From positions 310,001 to 374,000 of the forward strand of contig JAWPHD010000128.1 of NCBI GenBank assembly GCA_037043455.1: a stretch of 64,000 nt of DNA, written 5' to 3'. The notes under the pieces are model-generated. The model had not been told where the DNA came from, did not search any database, and was given only the letters and a program-made list of their open reading frames with translations. Positions 45,845 through 57,580 of this stretch are shown piece after piece. Every line of letters begins with the position of its first letter. The first letter of the stretch is position 1. This DNA is from Cyrtodaria siliqua. Its lineage: Eukaryota; Mollusca; Bivalvia; Adapedonta; Hiatellidae. The position numbers were made by a program, and so were the translations under genes.

Positions 45845-46225
45845 GACGATCACCTGGTACCCACTTCACATTATGATATTACCTGGTACCATGATCACCT
45901 GGTACCACGATCACCTGGTACCACTTCACATTATGATATTACCTGTACCACGATCACCTGGTACCACGATCACCTGGTACCACTTCACATTATGATATTA
46001 CCTGGTACCACGATCACCTGGTATCACTTCACATTATGATATTACCTGTACCACGATCACCTGGTACCACTTCACATTATGATATTACCTGTACCACGAT
46101 CACCTGGTACCTACTTCACATTATGATATTACCTGTACCACGATCACCTGGTACCCACTTAATATTATGATATTACCTGTACCACGATCACCTGGTACCC
46201 ACTTCATACTGTGATATTACCTATA
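45845..46225. repeat. ~45-bp minisatellite, about 8 copies
   Basis: The unit is approximately cacgatcacctggtaccact, tcacattatgatattacctg and gtac. The gatcacctggtacc module is sometimes doubled within a unit. Confidence 0.93.
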
Positions 46226-46354
46226 CCAAATTTGGCTCAAAATAATGTTACATCACAGAGGATCTAAGATAGAATTTAATGCATGTAACAAGCAAATATG
46301 GTGGGTTTTATAGCAAATGAGAAAAGCTAGCAAAAAAAAAAAGGATCCAAAAAC

Positions 46355-46745
46355 ACTCAACTGGTTACAGAGTTACTCACTCAGGTTATCAGAGTTAAGA
46401 GCCACATGTTAACCCCTATCACCCCACTCTGACACACACACCCACCTCCCCCACGTTACCCTCCCCCCACCCCTCAACTGGTTAACAGAGTTACTCACTC
46501 AGGTTACAGAGTTAAAAGACATGTTAACTCCTATCCCCCCACTCCACTCACCCCCCCCCCCCCCACACCCACCCACCACCCCCCTCAACTGGTTAACAGA
46601 GTTACTCACTCAGGTTAACACAGTTAAGAGCCATATGTTAGCCCCTATCATCCCCCACCCCACCCCCCACTCACACCCCCCCACTCCCCCCACACACACC
46701 CCCTCCCCTCACCCCCACCCCCCCCACACACACACACACACTCAC
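46355..46745. repeat. ~118-bp tandem repeat, 3 copies, C-rich
   Basis: Each unit has ctcaactggttaacagagtt, actcactcaggtta and agttaagagcc, then a CCCC/CACA-rich half of variable length. Slippage of the C runs explains the length differences. Confidence 0.9.
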
Positions 46746-46927
46746 CCGTCAATCACATTTGATTCAGTCAAATACTGCTATTGTAAATCATTTATTTATT
46801 AAATAAGAACTATAAATAACATAACATGGTTGACAAACCCACCATCCTACCTGCACAACCTTGTTTTAATATATGTTGATGTTTGATAGTGGATGGGGTC
46901 ATCATCTCTCCACAGGCAATCAGCTCT

Positions 46928-47439
46928 TGAAGTTTAATGATATTTGCTTTAGGGCAAGGTGAGTTAAAGAGTGGACAATGTTTTTCATGATTGGGTTAAG
47001 TGACCTTGACCTTTGACCTACTGACCTGAAATGAGTTATCCTTTCACCAAAGGCAGTCAAAACATGAAGCTTTATGAGATTTGCTTCAAAGAAAGAGGAG
47101 TAACAGTGCAGAAGAGTGTATTCAAGATCATGTTAGGGTGACCTTGACTGTTGACCTATTGACCTCAATATCAAAAGGGTCATTGAAGTTTAATGATATT
47201 TGCTTTAGGGCAAGGTGAGTTAAAGAGTGGACAATGTTTTTCATGATTGGGTTAAGTGACCTTGACCTTTGACCTACTGACCTGAAATGAGTCATCCTTT
47301 CACCAAAGGCAGTCAAAACATGAAGCTTTATGAGATTTGCTTCAAAGAAAGAGGAGTAACAGTGCAGAAGAGTGTATTCAAGATCATGTCAGGGTGACCT
47401 TGACTGTTGACCTATTGACCTTAATATCAAAAGGGTCAT
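46928..47439. repeat. 256-bp tandem duplication, 2 near-identical copies
   Basis: 46928-47183 and 47184-47439 share tgaagtttaatgatatttgc, gtgaccttgacctttgacct and aatatcaaaagggtcat, with only a few substitutions. The text resembles Helitron-like internal units at 63240-64000, but no terminal hairpin is present. Confidence 0.9.
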
Positions 47440-47592
47440 CGTCTCACAACACACACATATCACTAGATTTGTTTCAGTAAAAGAGGAGTTATCTGGTCCA
47501 TTATTTTGACCTTAAACTCGATAAGTGTCATCCTTTCCGTATGTCAATTTCGTGTTAAAAGCACAACACAACACAATTTGACTGCTTATTAC

Positions 47593-47820
47593 CTGCTCTA
47601 GATCTGATATTTCCACATTTATCAGTTGCCCATAATCCATAGATTCATGTCTGGACCGCGGAACCTTGTCCACGCCGGTCAGTGAGGCTGACGATGAGAC
47701 TCCGGCCAAACGCTGAATCGTATCGGCGGTATGCCTTCTTCGGTTGCGGGTCAGTTTCCGACTGATAGAATCCAACGGATTTATAAATATCCTGTTCACT
47801 AAATCTTCTGATGTCGACAT
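47593..47820 (-). CDS. Candidate first coding exon, unidentified protein
   Basis: Seen: an ATG in an A-rich context (aaaatg) opens 76 codons ending exactly at a donor-like gagcag then gtaata. The stretch is richer in GC than its surroundings and not part of any repeat here. The peptide starts MSTSEDLVNRIFINPLDSIS. It has a basic run (LTRNRRRHTADT), a Ser-rich segment (GVSSSASLTGV) and an acidic end (VEISDLEQ). No signal peptide or membrane segment is evident. A TATA-like box lies about 40 bp upstream. Inferred: the first coding exon of a multi-exon minus-strand gene. It ends in phase 0, compatible with the zinc-finger-like exon at 12994-13141, but exons between them may exist unseen. The family is not recognised. 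Confidence 0.55.
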
Positions 47821-47860
47821 TTTGTATCAATTAACTTCACTGCACTGTTTCGAAGAAACT

Positions 47861-47870
47861 TGTATATAAC
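47861..47870 (-). promoter_or_regulatory. TATA-like box upstream of candidate exon
   Basis: gttatataca on the minus strand, 41-50 bp before the ATG. It would place transcription start just ahead of the exon. AT-rich surroundings make chance matches common. Confidence 0.3.
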
Positions 47871-48047
47871 GTGATCAGTTCTTCATACAGTTTTAGATAT
47901 TATATAATAATATAATGCCTTTGTACTTTAAGTCCGGACATCACAAACAGTGAGTGATTGGAGCTCTGCTGGTTGATCATGTTGTTTAAATGATATGATA
48001 CCAAATATAAAATATAACTATAACATTATATTCTTTATCAGATGGAG
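47871..48047. other. Presumed upstream region
   Basis: AT-rich. No further element recognised. Confidence 0.35.
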
Positions 48048-48160
48048 CTGTAGTTAGTTATTTTTGTGTTCAGAGTTATAGTTATTAATTTTTAGCGATT
48101 ACGAATATTCTTTCACTGAGAAATCCCAAGCTTTCACCAATAGAAATGTAATAAATATTT
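48048..48160. mobile_element. Element D fragment, 3' part
   Basis: tagttatttttgtgttcaga then ctttcactgagaaatccc and accaatagaaatgtaataaa match 12130-12222 of element D copy 1. The inverted arms are missing. Confidence 0.7.
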
Positions 48161-48605
48161 AATGTATAGATACTTTCACAAGTATGTCTCGTTTACTATG
48201 CATTGAGCTATTTTATTCATGCAATATTTTATGATATTGCACAATTGTAAGTCCCAGATAATGCACATTGGTATTAGGAACTAATTTCAACTGTAAAGGG
48301 ACGGAACCTTGCCTCAGAGTCAACATAAAAGCAACATCATGTTTTTTCCAAGATTTTATTAAAGAAATTGATCAAATAATTGAACTGTTCACACACCTAC
48401 TGATTTTAACGCTCATAAATGTTGAGAAATTTTCAGAAAACTGCTGAACGTTTTTAATACTATCACATTTGAACGATGTCAATGTTGATCCTTTTTGGGC
48501 CAAATAATCATCCACGCAAATTGAAAGTGAAAGACAAGATCAGATTCCAATGCTATAGAAATAAGACTATTTCAATGAAAGGTAATAATCAATTCATTTA
48601 TACTG
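48161..48605. other. No supported feature
   Basis: AT-rich sequence with no recognised repeat or frame. Confidence 0.4.
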
Positions 48606-48785
48606 ATATAATTGAATTGAATTGGATTTTATAGTCGCACCAACAGCTAAGGTCATATGGCAACTTTCCAGCTTCTACTGGTAGAGGCAGACCCCAGGTG
48701 CCCCTCCGGGCAATTTTCGTGCACGGGCGGGCACCCGGGTAGAACCACCAACGTTCCGCAAGCCAGCTGAATAGCTTATACTGAT
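48606..48785 (-). repeat. Nin-DC/Meta-type SINE, 5' truncated
   Basis: On the minus strand, gcttgcggaacgttggtggt, ctacccgggtgcccgcccgt, acgaaaattgcccg, cacctggggtctgcctctac and gctgttggtgcgactataaa. It ends ccaattcaattcaattatat, an attca-type tail like SINE-J. It matches 62360-62625 but lacks the tRNA-like head. Confidence 0.8.
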
Positions 48786-49447
48786 ATAAAACAACATGAA
48801 AGTAGACTAAACTTTTGATGTTGTTTGCCAAAACAACTCATTCCAAGTAATATTTCGCCACACAAATTTAATAACCTGTAATTCCAGATTCAATTTCAGA
48901 GCTCCTATAAAATGCTGCACAATATAAAAATTAATTTCCTTCCCAGGCTCTCCTACGGCGCTTCAACATTAAAAACATCACTCTTGCGATAATTCAGAAT
49001 TAAAAAAACATCACTTTTGAGACATAATTCTGCAAACCACTTATGGAAAAGTATCCTGTTTTTCACATCCGGATATCCAATATTTCACAGAAGTGTTTGT
49101 TGTTGTTTTTTTCGACCATAAATTTAACACTCCTGATTATAATTTGATTGAGCTTCACACTTTAGATGATGAAACACTGCCTGTGTAATATTAATTAAAA
49201 TTAACTGTTGTTGCATGAGAGTGACAGCTAGTGCTGCATGAACAAATTATTCTTGTCACATGATTATTGTCAGTGGCGTAGCTGCTTATAGGTACTGCAG
49301 GCCTGGGCCTACAACTTTCACCCAGGTATGAACATTTTAAACAATGCAAAAAAATGAAGGGGGTTTTGTTGTAAAATATTCCAAAATGTTGAGCTTTTGT
49401 AATACCGTTTTGCAAAAAAAATCTTGAAATATTTAAAACTAAAAATG
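48786..49447. other. No supported feature
   Basis: AT-rich. At 49270-49325 gtggcgtagctgcttatagg then gcctgggcctacaact resembles 50930-50970 (ttgggcctacaacttaaaat), perhaps flanks of one older repeat. Confidence 0.4.
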
Positions 49448-50796
49448 TGTCATGCCCCCGGTATAAGTTACTAGAACTATGAATTCGCCAAAAAAATAAT
49501 AAGGTACAAGTGGGAGAAGCAGTGGTGAATGGATAAAATAATAGATATACAATGCAATCCGCCTAATTATATCACATGCACATATTGTTATTGAGTGGAT
49601 AGCACTTAAGTAGAAATCACAATTATTTTTTTTAAATGTCCCCAACTCATGCATAAATTGACCGATTGATAAATTGAGCGGAAATAGAACTTGACCTGTA
49701 TTTTATAATTACAAAATGACACACCAAATATGAATTCAAAACATGGACGCTTTCAAAAGTTATTGAGCGGAAACCAATTTGTCGCAGAAAATTAAGTCGA
49801 AAAGTGGTCACAACTCCTGCATAAATTGACCAACGTTGACCGAAATCGAACTTGACCTGTATTTTATAATTACAAAGTGACACACCAAATACGAATTCAA
49901 AACATGGACCGTTTCAAAAGTTATTGAGCGGAAAAGGGGCCATAACTCCTTCAGAAATTGACTGATGTTGACCTAAATCGAACGTGGCCTGTATTTTATA
50001 ATTACACAGCTACACACCAAATATTAATTACAAACATGGACCCTTTCAAAAGTTATTGAGCGGAAACAAATTTGTTGCAGAAAATTGTCGAAAAGGGGCC
50101 ACAACTCCTGCATAAAATGAGCAACATTGACCAAAATCGAACTTTACCTGTATTTTACAATTACACAGCTACACACCAAATATTAATTACAAACATGGAC
50201 CGTTTCAAAATTACAAAGTGAGACACCTGCAAATATGAATTCAAAACATGGACCGTTTCAAAAGTTATTGAGCGGAAAAGGGGCCATAACTTCTTCAGAA
50301 ATTGACCGATGTTGACCTAAATCAAACTTGCCCTGTATTTTATAATTACACAGCTACACACCAAATATAAATTACAAACATGGACCCTTTCAAACGTTAT
50401 TGAGCGGAAACTAATTTGTAGCAGAAAATTAAGTCGAAAAGGGGCCACAACTTCTGCATAAAATGAGCAACGTTGACCGAAATCAAACTTGACCTGTATT
50501 TTATAATTACACAGCTACACACCAAATATTAATTACAAACATGGTCCCTTTCAAAAGTTATAGAGCGGAAACCAATTTGTTGCAGAAAATTAAGTCGAAA
50601 AGCGGCCACAACTCTTGCATAAAATGAGCAACGTTGACCGAAATCGAACTTGACCTGTACTTTATAATTACAAAGTGACACACCAAATATGAATTCAAAA
50701 CATGGATCGTTTCAAAAGTTATTGAGCGGAAACCAATTTGTTGGACGGACGGGACGCACGGACCTATTTCGGCATTCTCGAATGCCTGGGGCATAA
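49448..50796 (+). mobile_element. HLE-4, Helitron-like
   Basis: Diverged units over 49640-50750 share caaaagttattgagcggaaa, gcagaaaattaagtcgaaaa, cacaactcctgcataaa, gaccgaaatcgaacttgacc and tttataattacaaagtgaca. The end has ggacggacgggacgcacgga, then the stem-loop ggcattc tc gaatgcc and tggggcataa. A possible 5' inverted match (atgcccccgg) is at 49451. The 5' edge is tentative. Confidence 0.6.
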
Positions 50797-51310
50797 AAAA
50801 ACAACGATATTTGAGTTCTGTTTATTCCCATTTATAAATTCTCCCCTAACTCGCCAGAATGTGACATCTAATTAAAAAAAAATCTGGACAAACTTACCCC
50901 ACTAGCAACCTGGCACTTGCGGTGCTCCATTGCTTGGGCCTACAACTTAAAATTGACCAGCTATGCCCCCAAATTGTCCTTAGTATCCTATAACTACACC
51001 CTGCTTTTACTAACAAAAGTTACTAATTATTTCTCTGCATGATATGTTAGACATAATAAAGGCCTTAAAGGAAGTCAGCTATGTTCTTTTGGCATTCCTC
51101 AATCATGTTTTCGTGTGAGCTTGAACTGTAAGACTGTACCGAATATCCATATTTACATGCAGCTACCATGAAAAATATATAAAACAACATGAATGATATA
51201 ACTGAACTTGAAACATTATACCATTTCAATAATCATTTATTGATTTCCTTCAGCTCAATGTAAATGATAAACAACACAGGTGTATCTGTTTCTGTGTTTT
51301 TATATAGTTC
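50797..51310. other. No supported feature
   Basis: AT-rich. No repeat family resolved beyond the short match noted near 50930. Confidence 0.4.
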
Positions 51311-51311
51311 C

Positions 51312-51890
51312 AACAGCTAGGCGCTGACCCCTCAAATGTTCTATAATGACTGCTAGGCGCTGACCCCTCAAATGTTCTATAATGACTGCTAGGCGCTGAC
51401 CCCTCAAATGTTCTATAATGACTGCTAGGCGCTGACCCCTCAAATGTTCTATAATGACTGCTAGGCGCTGACCCCTCAAATGTTCTATAATGACTGCTAG
51501 GCGCTGACCCCTCAAATGTTCTATAATGACTGCTAGGCGCTGACCCCTCAAATGTTCTATAATGACTGCTAGGCGCTGACCCCTCAAATGTTCTATAATG
51601 ACTGCTAGGCGCTGACCCCTCAAATGTTCTATAATGACTGCTAGGCGCTGACCCCTCAAATGTTCTATAGTGACTGCTAGGCGCTGACCCCTCAAATGTT
51701 CTATAATGACTGCTAGGCGCTGAGCCCTCAAATGTTCTATAATGACTGCTAGGCACTGACCCCTCAAATGTTCTATAATGACTGCTAGGCGCTGACCCCT
51801 CAAATGTTCTATAATGACTGCTAGGCGCTGACCCCTCAAATGTTCTATAATGACTGCTAGGCGCTGAGCCCTCAAATGTTCTATAATGAC
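51312..51890. repeat. 36-bp satellite, about 16 near-identical copies
   Basis: The unit is gctaggcgctgacccctcaa then atgttctataatgact. Only a few point variants occur (gcact, atagtg, gagccc), so homogenisation or expansion is recent. Because 36 is a multiple of three, two minus-strand frames stay open through it, giving 12-residue repeats (QRLAVIIEHLRG and HYRTFEGSAPSS). They have no start or splice context outside the array. Confidence 0.97.
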
Positions 51891-51974
51891 AAGCCCAGTT
51901 TCAGTGTCACCTTTAAACTCTCATGATTTTTTTTTTTTCAACTTCATTCCCACAATATATACTGAAAAAATAAA

Positions 51975-52512
51975 GTTTAGCAAGCCCTTATATTGCACAT
52001 CTAGCTAGCTTAAATAAATGTAATGTTCTTTTACATTGTGAAGCATTTTAAATCATCGGCATGACTTAGGTTGATCTTTTTCACTTACTTTTTGTATTCC
52101 AACATAAGTATCAGAGTTATCTCCCATTTAGTTAAAACATACTTTTTCACATTTAAAAATACAAATAAGGTAAAGAGCAAGATTAAACATTACAAAATAA
52201 CTGTTATTGGTCTCAAGTTATAAAAAAACGCTAAAACAATCGACAATTTCCTTGCCATTATAAAGATACAGGGAAACAAAGTTTACCATTTGTGAAATTA
52301 CCTCCCTTTACATTGAAATAAGAGCGAAATGATCATTTCTGTAAAACATGTAGATTACCACAATGTCATGTTGCTATTGTTTTCGCATATTTCTTTTGAG
52401 ACTTATTCCTTTAATATAACTGATAATTATGTAAGTTATATTGCCCATGACCGCTTCTACACAAATCCTAGAATCTGGCCAACGGAATTTATATGTTATT
52501 TACTTGCTAAAC
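51975..52512 (-). mobile_element. MITE-G copy 2
   Basis: The ends aaaaataaagtttagcaag and cttgctaaacttattttt are inverted. The body matches 31728-32262 in opposite orientation (gacttaggttgatctttttc, gagttatctcccatttagtt, cccatgaccgcttctacaca). Non-coding; the 74-residue plus-strand frame is incidental. Confidence 0.85.
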
Positions 52513-52675
52513 TTATTTTTATCAGTATAAATTTCATATTAATGAAGTACTAAAAAATGATATTTGTCAATAAAACCTACACTTACGTTCCTGATGTATA
52601 TCATTAACTAGATCTTCGGAACATATTCCAGTAAAAAACATACACAGAGATGATGTAATCTAGTATATATTAATT

Positions 52676-52897
52676 AACCCTTAACCCGCTAGGCACAACT
52701 ATAATAGCCTTTGCGTCCATTGTATAACAGCCGTTTCGTCCATTGTAAACCTAGATCTCTCGCAGGCTGATCAGGGTTTACAATGTCTGGCTGCTGATCA
52801 GTCATTTTCCCCCAAAACACCCCTCTGTCAAATAAATGGAATGGTCTTAATTCAAAGCAAGAACAGTCCATTATATACATGCAGTGGGTTAAGGGTT
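52676..52897. mobile_element. MITE-I copy 2
   Basis: The ends are ttaacccttaacccgctagg and cagtgggttaagggttga. It shares with 13509-13711 gcgtccattgta, caatgtctggctgctgatca, caaaacacccctctgtc and agaacagtccattatat. An internal partial duplication of cgtccattgta makes it slightly longer. Confidence 0.85.
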
Positions 52898-52912
52898 GAT
52901 TTGATCCATTTA

Positions 52913-53310
52913 TTGAGGATATACAGAGACTTTTTAACTGCTGGGATCGATTATAGTGAAATCCTTCATGAGATGGTAGGCCTGTATTTTTTTTTCAGGA
53001 ATGAGCAGATGTCAGAGAGTGAAAAAACTAAACACTCCTACCATCGAGTGAAGGATGTCCCTATAATCTAACCCAGTTAAATAATCTATTTATTACATTT
53101 TAAATCCCTTTTTGTATGCATGATTTTAACCAACATGTTTTGTTTTGTTGAACATTATTATCGGTCGACGTCGACATCAGTAACACTTTACTGCATGACG
53201 TCATGACTCAACGTCACAGTTAGTTATTTTTGTGTAGGGAGTTAGTTAATATTAAGCTATTATGAATACTCTTTTAGAGAATTCCCGATCAATGTAATAA
53301 TCTCTATAAT
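52913..53310. mobile_element. Foldback element D, copy 3
   Basis: Arms tttttaactgctgggatcga and the complement of aatctaacccagttaaataa, with an inner stem around ctaccatcgagtgaaggatg. Downstream cagttagttatttttgtgta matches copies 1 and 2. It abuts MITE-I. Confidence 0.7.
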
Positions 53311-53950
53311 AATGAAAAGTTACAATTATAAGTTCCAAATGTATATAATTAACTTCATTCCCTTATATATTTCCAGTAATAATGCACGTCTCTATATATA
53401 ATGAAAACCTTCAATAGTTCCTGATGCGTATAATTAAATTGATCCCTGAACATATTCCAGTAATAACACACAAATACAGATGCAATTTCACTACGATGTC
53501 AGCCACCAGCAACACTCTATAAAAGCTAATAATAAGCAAACAGTATTAGACACTTCATTTATAGCTGTCATCGAAGTAACACAAGATCATTATTTCTCAG
53601 TAATTATTGGCAACCCCTCAGAGGTATTGTAAATTGTAACAATGGTGTGCATTTATCCATTATTTTAACTGCATGTTAAGTAAAGAATAAATGAGATTCA
53701 GTAACTTTTCCAAACACTGTTGTAGAACAATTAAACTATGAGGATTAATATCCAGCCATTGTTATTCCGGGCCAATAAAATCAACTGAAACAACAGATTG
53801 AATACAGCATCATTGTTTGATATTGCTTGCGCAAGGAGTGCAATTTGATTCAAATTGACTTATTTTATTCCACACTTATTAATGTCTTAATGGCCAGACT
53901 GAGAATAAACACCCACCGAAAAAGAAGAAATTAACTACAGAAATCATTGA
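53311..53950. other. No supported feature
   Basis: AT-rich sequence without a repeat recognised elsewhere in the window. No exon-like frame. Confidence 0.45.
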
Positions 53951-53954
53951 TTGT

Positions 53955-56900
53955 TAAATTCTCAATATCATACAGCGAGTGTTTAAATTCTCAATATCAT
54001 ACAGCGAGTGTTTAAATTCTCAATATCGCATACAGCTAGTGTTAAAAATTCTCAATAATGTACAGCGAGTGTTAAATTCTCAATATCATACAGTGAGTGT
54101 TTAAATTCTCAATATCATACAGCGAGTGTTTAAATTCTCAATATCAGACAGTGAGTGTTTAAATTCTCAATATCGTACAGCGAGTGTTTAAATTTTTAAT
54201 ATCATACAGTGAGTGTTTAAATTCTCAATATCATACAGCGAGTGTTTAAATTCTCAATATCATACAGCGAGTGTTTAAATTCTCAATATCGTACAGTGAG
54301 TGTCTAAATTCTCAATATCATACAGTGTGTGTTGAAATTCTCAATAACGTACAGCGAGTGTTAAATTCTCAATATCATACAGTGAGTGTTTAAATTCTCA
54401 ATATCATACAGTGTGTGTTTAAATTCTCAATATCATACAGCGAGTGTTTAAATTCTCAATATCATACAGCGAGTGTTTAAATTCTCAATATCGTACAGTG
54501 AGTGTTTAAATTCTCAATATCATACAGTGTGTGTTGAAATTCTCAATAACGTACAGCGAGTGTTAAATTCTCAATATCATACAGTGAGTGTTTAAATTCT
54601 CAATATCATACAGTGTGTGTTGAAATTCTCAATATCATACAGTGAGTGTTTAAATTCTCAATAACGTACAGCGAGTGTTAAATTCTCAATATCAGACAGT
54701 GAGTGTTTAAATTCTCAATATCATACTAAAATGTTTAAATTCTCAATATCATACAGTGAGTGTTTTAAATTCTCAATATCATACAGCGAGTGTTTAAATT
54801 TTCAATAACGTACAGCGAGTGTTTAAATTCTCAATATCATACAATGAGTGTTTAAATTCTCAATATCATACAGCGAGTGTTTAAATTCTTAATATCATAG
54901 AGCAAGTGTTAAATTCTCAATATCGTACAGCGAGTGTTTAAATTCTCAATATCGTACAGCGAGTGTTTAAATTCTTATAAGTTACAATATAATACAGTGA
55001 TATTAATATCATACAGTGAGTGTTTAAATTCTCAATATCGTACAGTGAGTGTTTAAATTCTCAATATCATACAGTGAGTGTTTAAATTCTCAATATCATA
55101 CAGTGAGTGTTTAAATTCTCAATATCATACAGTGAGTGTTTAAATTCTCAATATCGTACAGTGAGTGTTTAAATTCTCAATATCATACAGCGAGTGTTTA
55201 AATTCTCAATATCGTACAGTGAGTGTTTAAATTCTCAATATCGTACAGCGAGTGTTTAAATTCTCAATATCATACAGCGAGTGTTTAAATTCTCAATATC
55301 GTACAGTGAGTGTTTAAATTCTCAATATCGTACAGCGAGTGTTTAAATTCTTATAAGTTACAATATAATACAGTGATATTAATATCATACAGTGAGTGTT
55401 TAAATTCTCAATATCGTACAGTGAGTGTTTAAATTCTCAATATCATACAGTGAGTGTTTAAATTCTCAATATCAAACAGTGAGTGTTTAAATTCTCAATA
55501 TCATACAATGAGTGTTTAAATTCTCAATATCATACAGCAAGTGTTTAAATTCTTAATATCATAGAGCAAGTGTTTAAATTCTCAATATCGTACAGCGAGT
55601 GTTTAAATTCTCAATATCGTACAGCAAGTGTTTAAATTCTTAATATCATACAGTGAGTGTTTAAATTCTCAATATCATACAGTGAGTGTTTAAATTCTCA
55701 ATATCATAAAGTGCGTGTTTAAATTCTCAATATCATACAGTGAGTGTTTAAATTCTCAATATCAAACAGCAAGTGTTTAAATTCTTAATATCATACAGTG
55801 AGTATTTAAATTCTCAATATCATAAAGTGCGTGTTTAAATTCTCAATATCATACAGTGAGTGTTTAAATTCTCAATATCAAACAGCAAGTGTTTAAATTC
55901 TTAATATCATACAGTGAGTATTTAAATTCTCAATATCATAAAGTGCGTGTTTAAATTCTCAATATCATACAGTGAGTATTTAAATTCTCAATATCATAAA
56001 GTGCGTGTTTAAATTCTCAATATCATACAGTGAGTGTTTAAATTCTCAATATCATACAGCAAGTGTTTAAATTCTTAATATCATACAGTGAGTGTTTAAA
56101 TTCTCAATATCATACAGTGAGTGTTTAAATTCTCAATATCATCAAGTGCGTGTTTAAATTCTCAATATCGTACAGTGAGTGTTTAAATTCTCAATATCAT
56201 ACAGTGAGTGTTTAAATTCTTAATATCATACAGTGAATGTTTAAATTCTCAATATCATACAGTGAGTGTTTAAATTCTCAATATCATAAAGTGCGTGTTT
56301 AAATTCTCAATATCATACAGTGAGTGTTTAAATTCTCAATATCATACAGCAAGTGTTTAAATTCTCAATATCGTACAGCGAGTGTTTAAATTCTCAATAT
56401 CGTACAGCGAGTGTTTAAATTCTCAATATCGTACAGCGAGTGTTTAAATTCTCAATATCATACAGTGAGTGTTTAAATTCTCAATATCATACAGCGAGTG
56501 TTTAAATTCTCAATATCGTACAGCGAGTGTTTAAATTCTCAATATCATACAGTGAGTGTTTAAATTCTCAATATCATACAGCAAGTGTTTAAATTCTCAA
56601 TATCGTACAGCGAGTGTTTAAATTCTCAATATCGTACAGCGAGTGTTTAAATTCTTAATATCATACAGTGAGTGTTTAAATTCTCAATATCATACAGTGA
56701 GTGTTTAAATTCTCAATATCGTACAGCGAGTGTTTAAATTCTCAATATCATAAAGTGCGTGTTTAAATTCTCAATATCATACAGTGAGTGTTTAAATTCT
56801 CAATATCATACAGCAAGTGTTTAAATTCTCAATATCGTACAGCGAGTGTTTAAATTCTCAATATCGTACAGCGAGTGTTTAAATTCTCAATATCATACAG

Positions 56901-57230
56901 TGAGTGTTTAAATTCTCAATATCATACAGTGAGTGTTTAAATTCTCAATATCGTACAGCGAGTGTTTAAATTCTCAATATCGTACAGCGAGTGTTTAAAT
57001 TCTCAATATCATACAGTGAGTGTTTAAATTCTCAATATCATACAATGAGTGTTTAAATTCTCAATATCGTACAGCGAGTGTTTAAATTCTCAATATCGTA
57101 CAGCGAGTGTTTAAATTCTCAATATCATACAGTGAGTGTTTAAATTCTCAATATCATACAGCGAGTGTTTAAGTTCTCAATATCGTACAGCGAGTGTTTA
57201 AATTCCCAATAAGTTCAGAGAGTGTTTAAA
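53955..57230. repeat. 29-bp satellite array 2, about 113 copies
   Basis: The unit is aaattctcaatatcatacag then tgagtgttt, with variants cat/cgt and tgag/cgag/caag/tgcg. A block with the odd spacer ttataagttacaatataata recurs at 54975 and 55350, about 375 bp apart. The order of tgcg and caag variants also repeats around 55690-56050. Unequal exchange of multi-unit blocks is implied. Confidence 0.97.
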
Positions 57231-57236
57231 TTAAGA

Positions 57237-57372
57237 AATAGAACATCATATACGGTGAATTATCGTGTAATATATATCACGGTTTGGAGTTCAATTGTAA
57301 ACATTATTGTTTACAATTGAACGACAAACCGTGATATATTACAAGATAATTCACCGTAAACGATGTTCTGGT
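57237..57372. mobile_element. 130-bp hairpin at the satellite edge
   Basis: The left arm 57240-57302 (agaacatcatatacggtgaa through caattgtaaaca) is the near-perfect complement of 57309-57369 (tgtttacaattgaacgacaa through aaacgatgttct). It separates the main array from decayed satellite units at 57581-57665. Confidence 0.85.
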
Positions 57373-57418
57373 TCTATTCTAATACCCCTTAAATGTGAAA
57401 ATAACACACACATCTGAA

Positions 57419-57530
57419 ATTTTCGTATTGCTTTGCTTACTCTCCTAACGTTGCAAACGTTACAGTGATATATTTCGCATTGCCTTGCTTATTCTCCTAA
57501 CGTTGCATTTAAAGTTACAGTGATATATCG
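57419..57530. repeat. ~60-bp tandem duplication
   Basis: gctttgcttactctcctaac, gttgca and gttacagtgatatat occur twice in succession. Confidence 0.8.
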
Positions 57531-57580
57531 TTGAATATAACGAGATATTTTAAACTAGGCTATATAGTGCGGGTTTATTA

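Noticed and set aside
46521..46802. Proline/histidine-rich 93-residue frame
   Set aside because: Translation of the C-rich half of the 118-bp tandem repeat.
51250..51875. Frames of 168 and 191 residues
   Set aside because: Products of a 36-bp satellite unit divisible by three. Neither has start or exon context outside the array.
53955..57230. Possible CRISPR-like array
   Set aside because: Contiguous satellite units without spacers.
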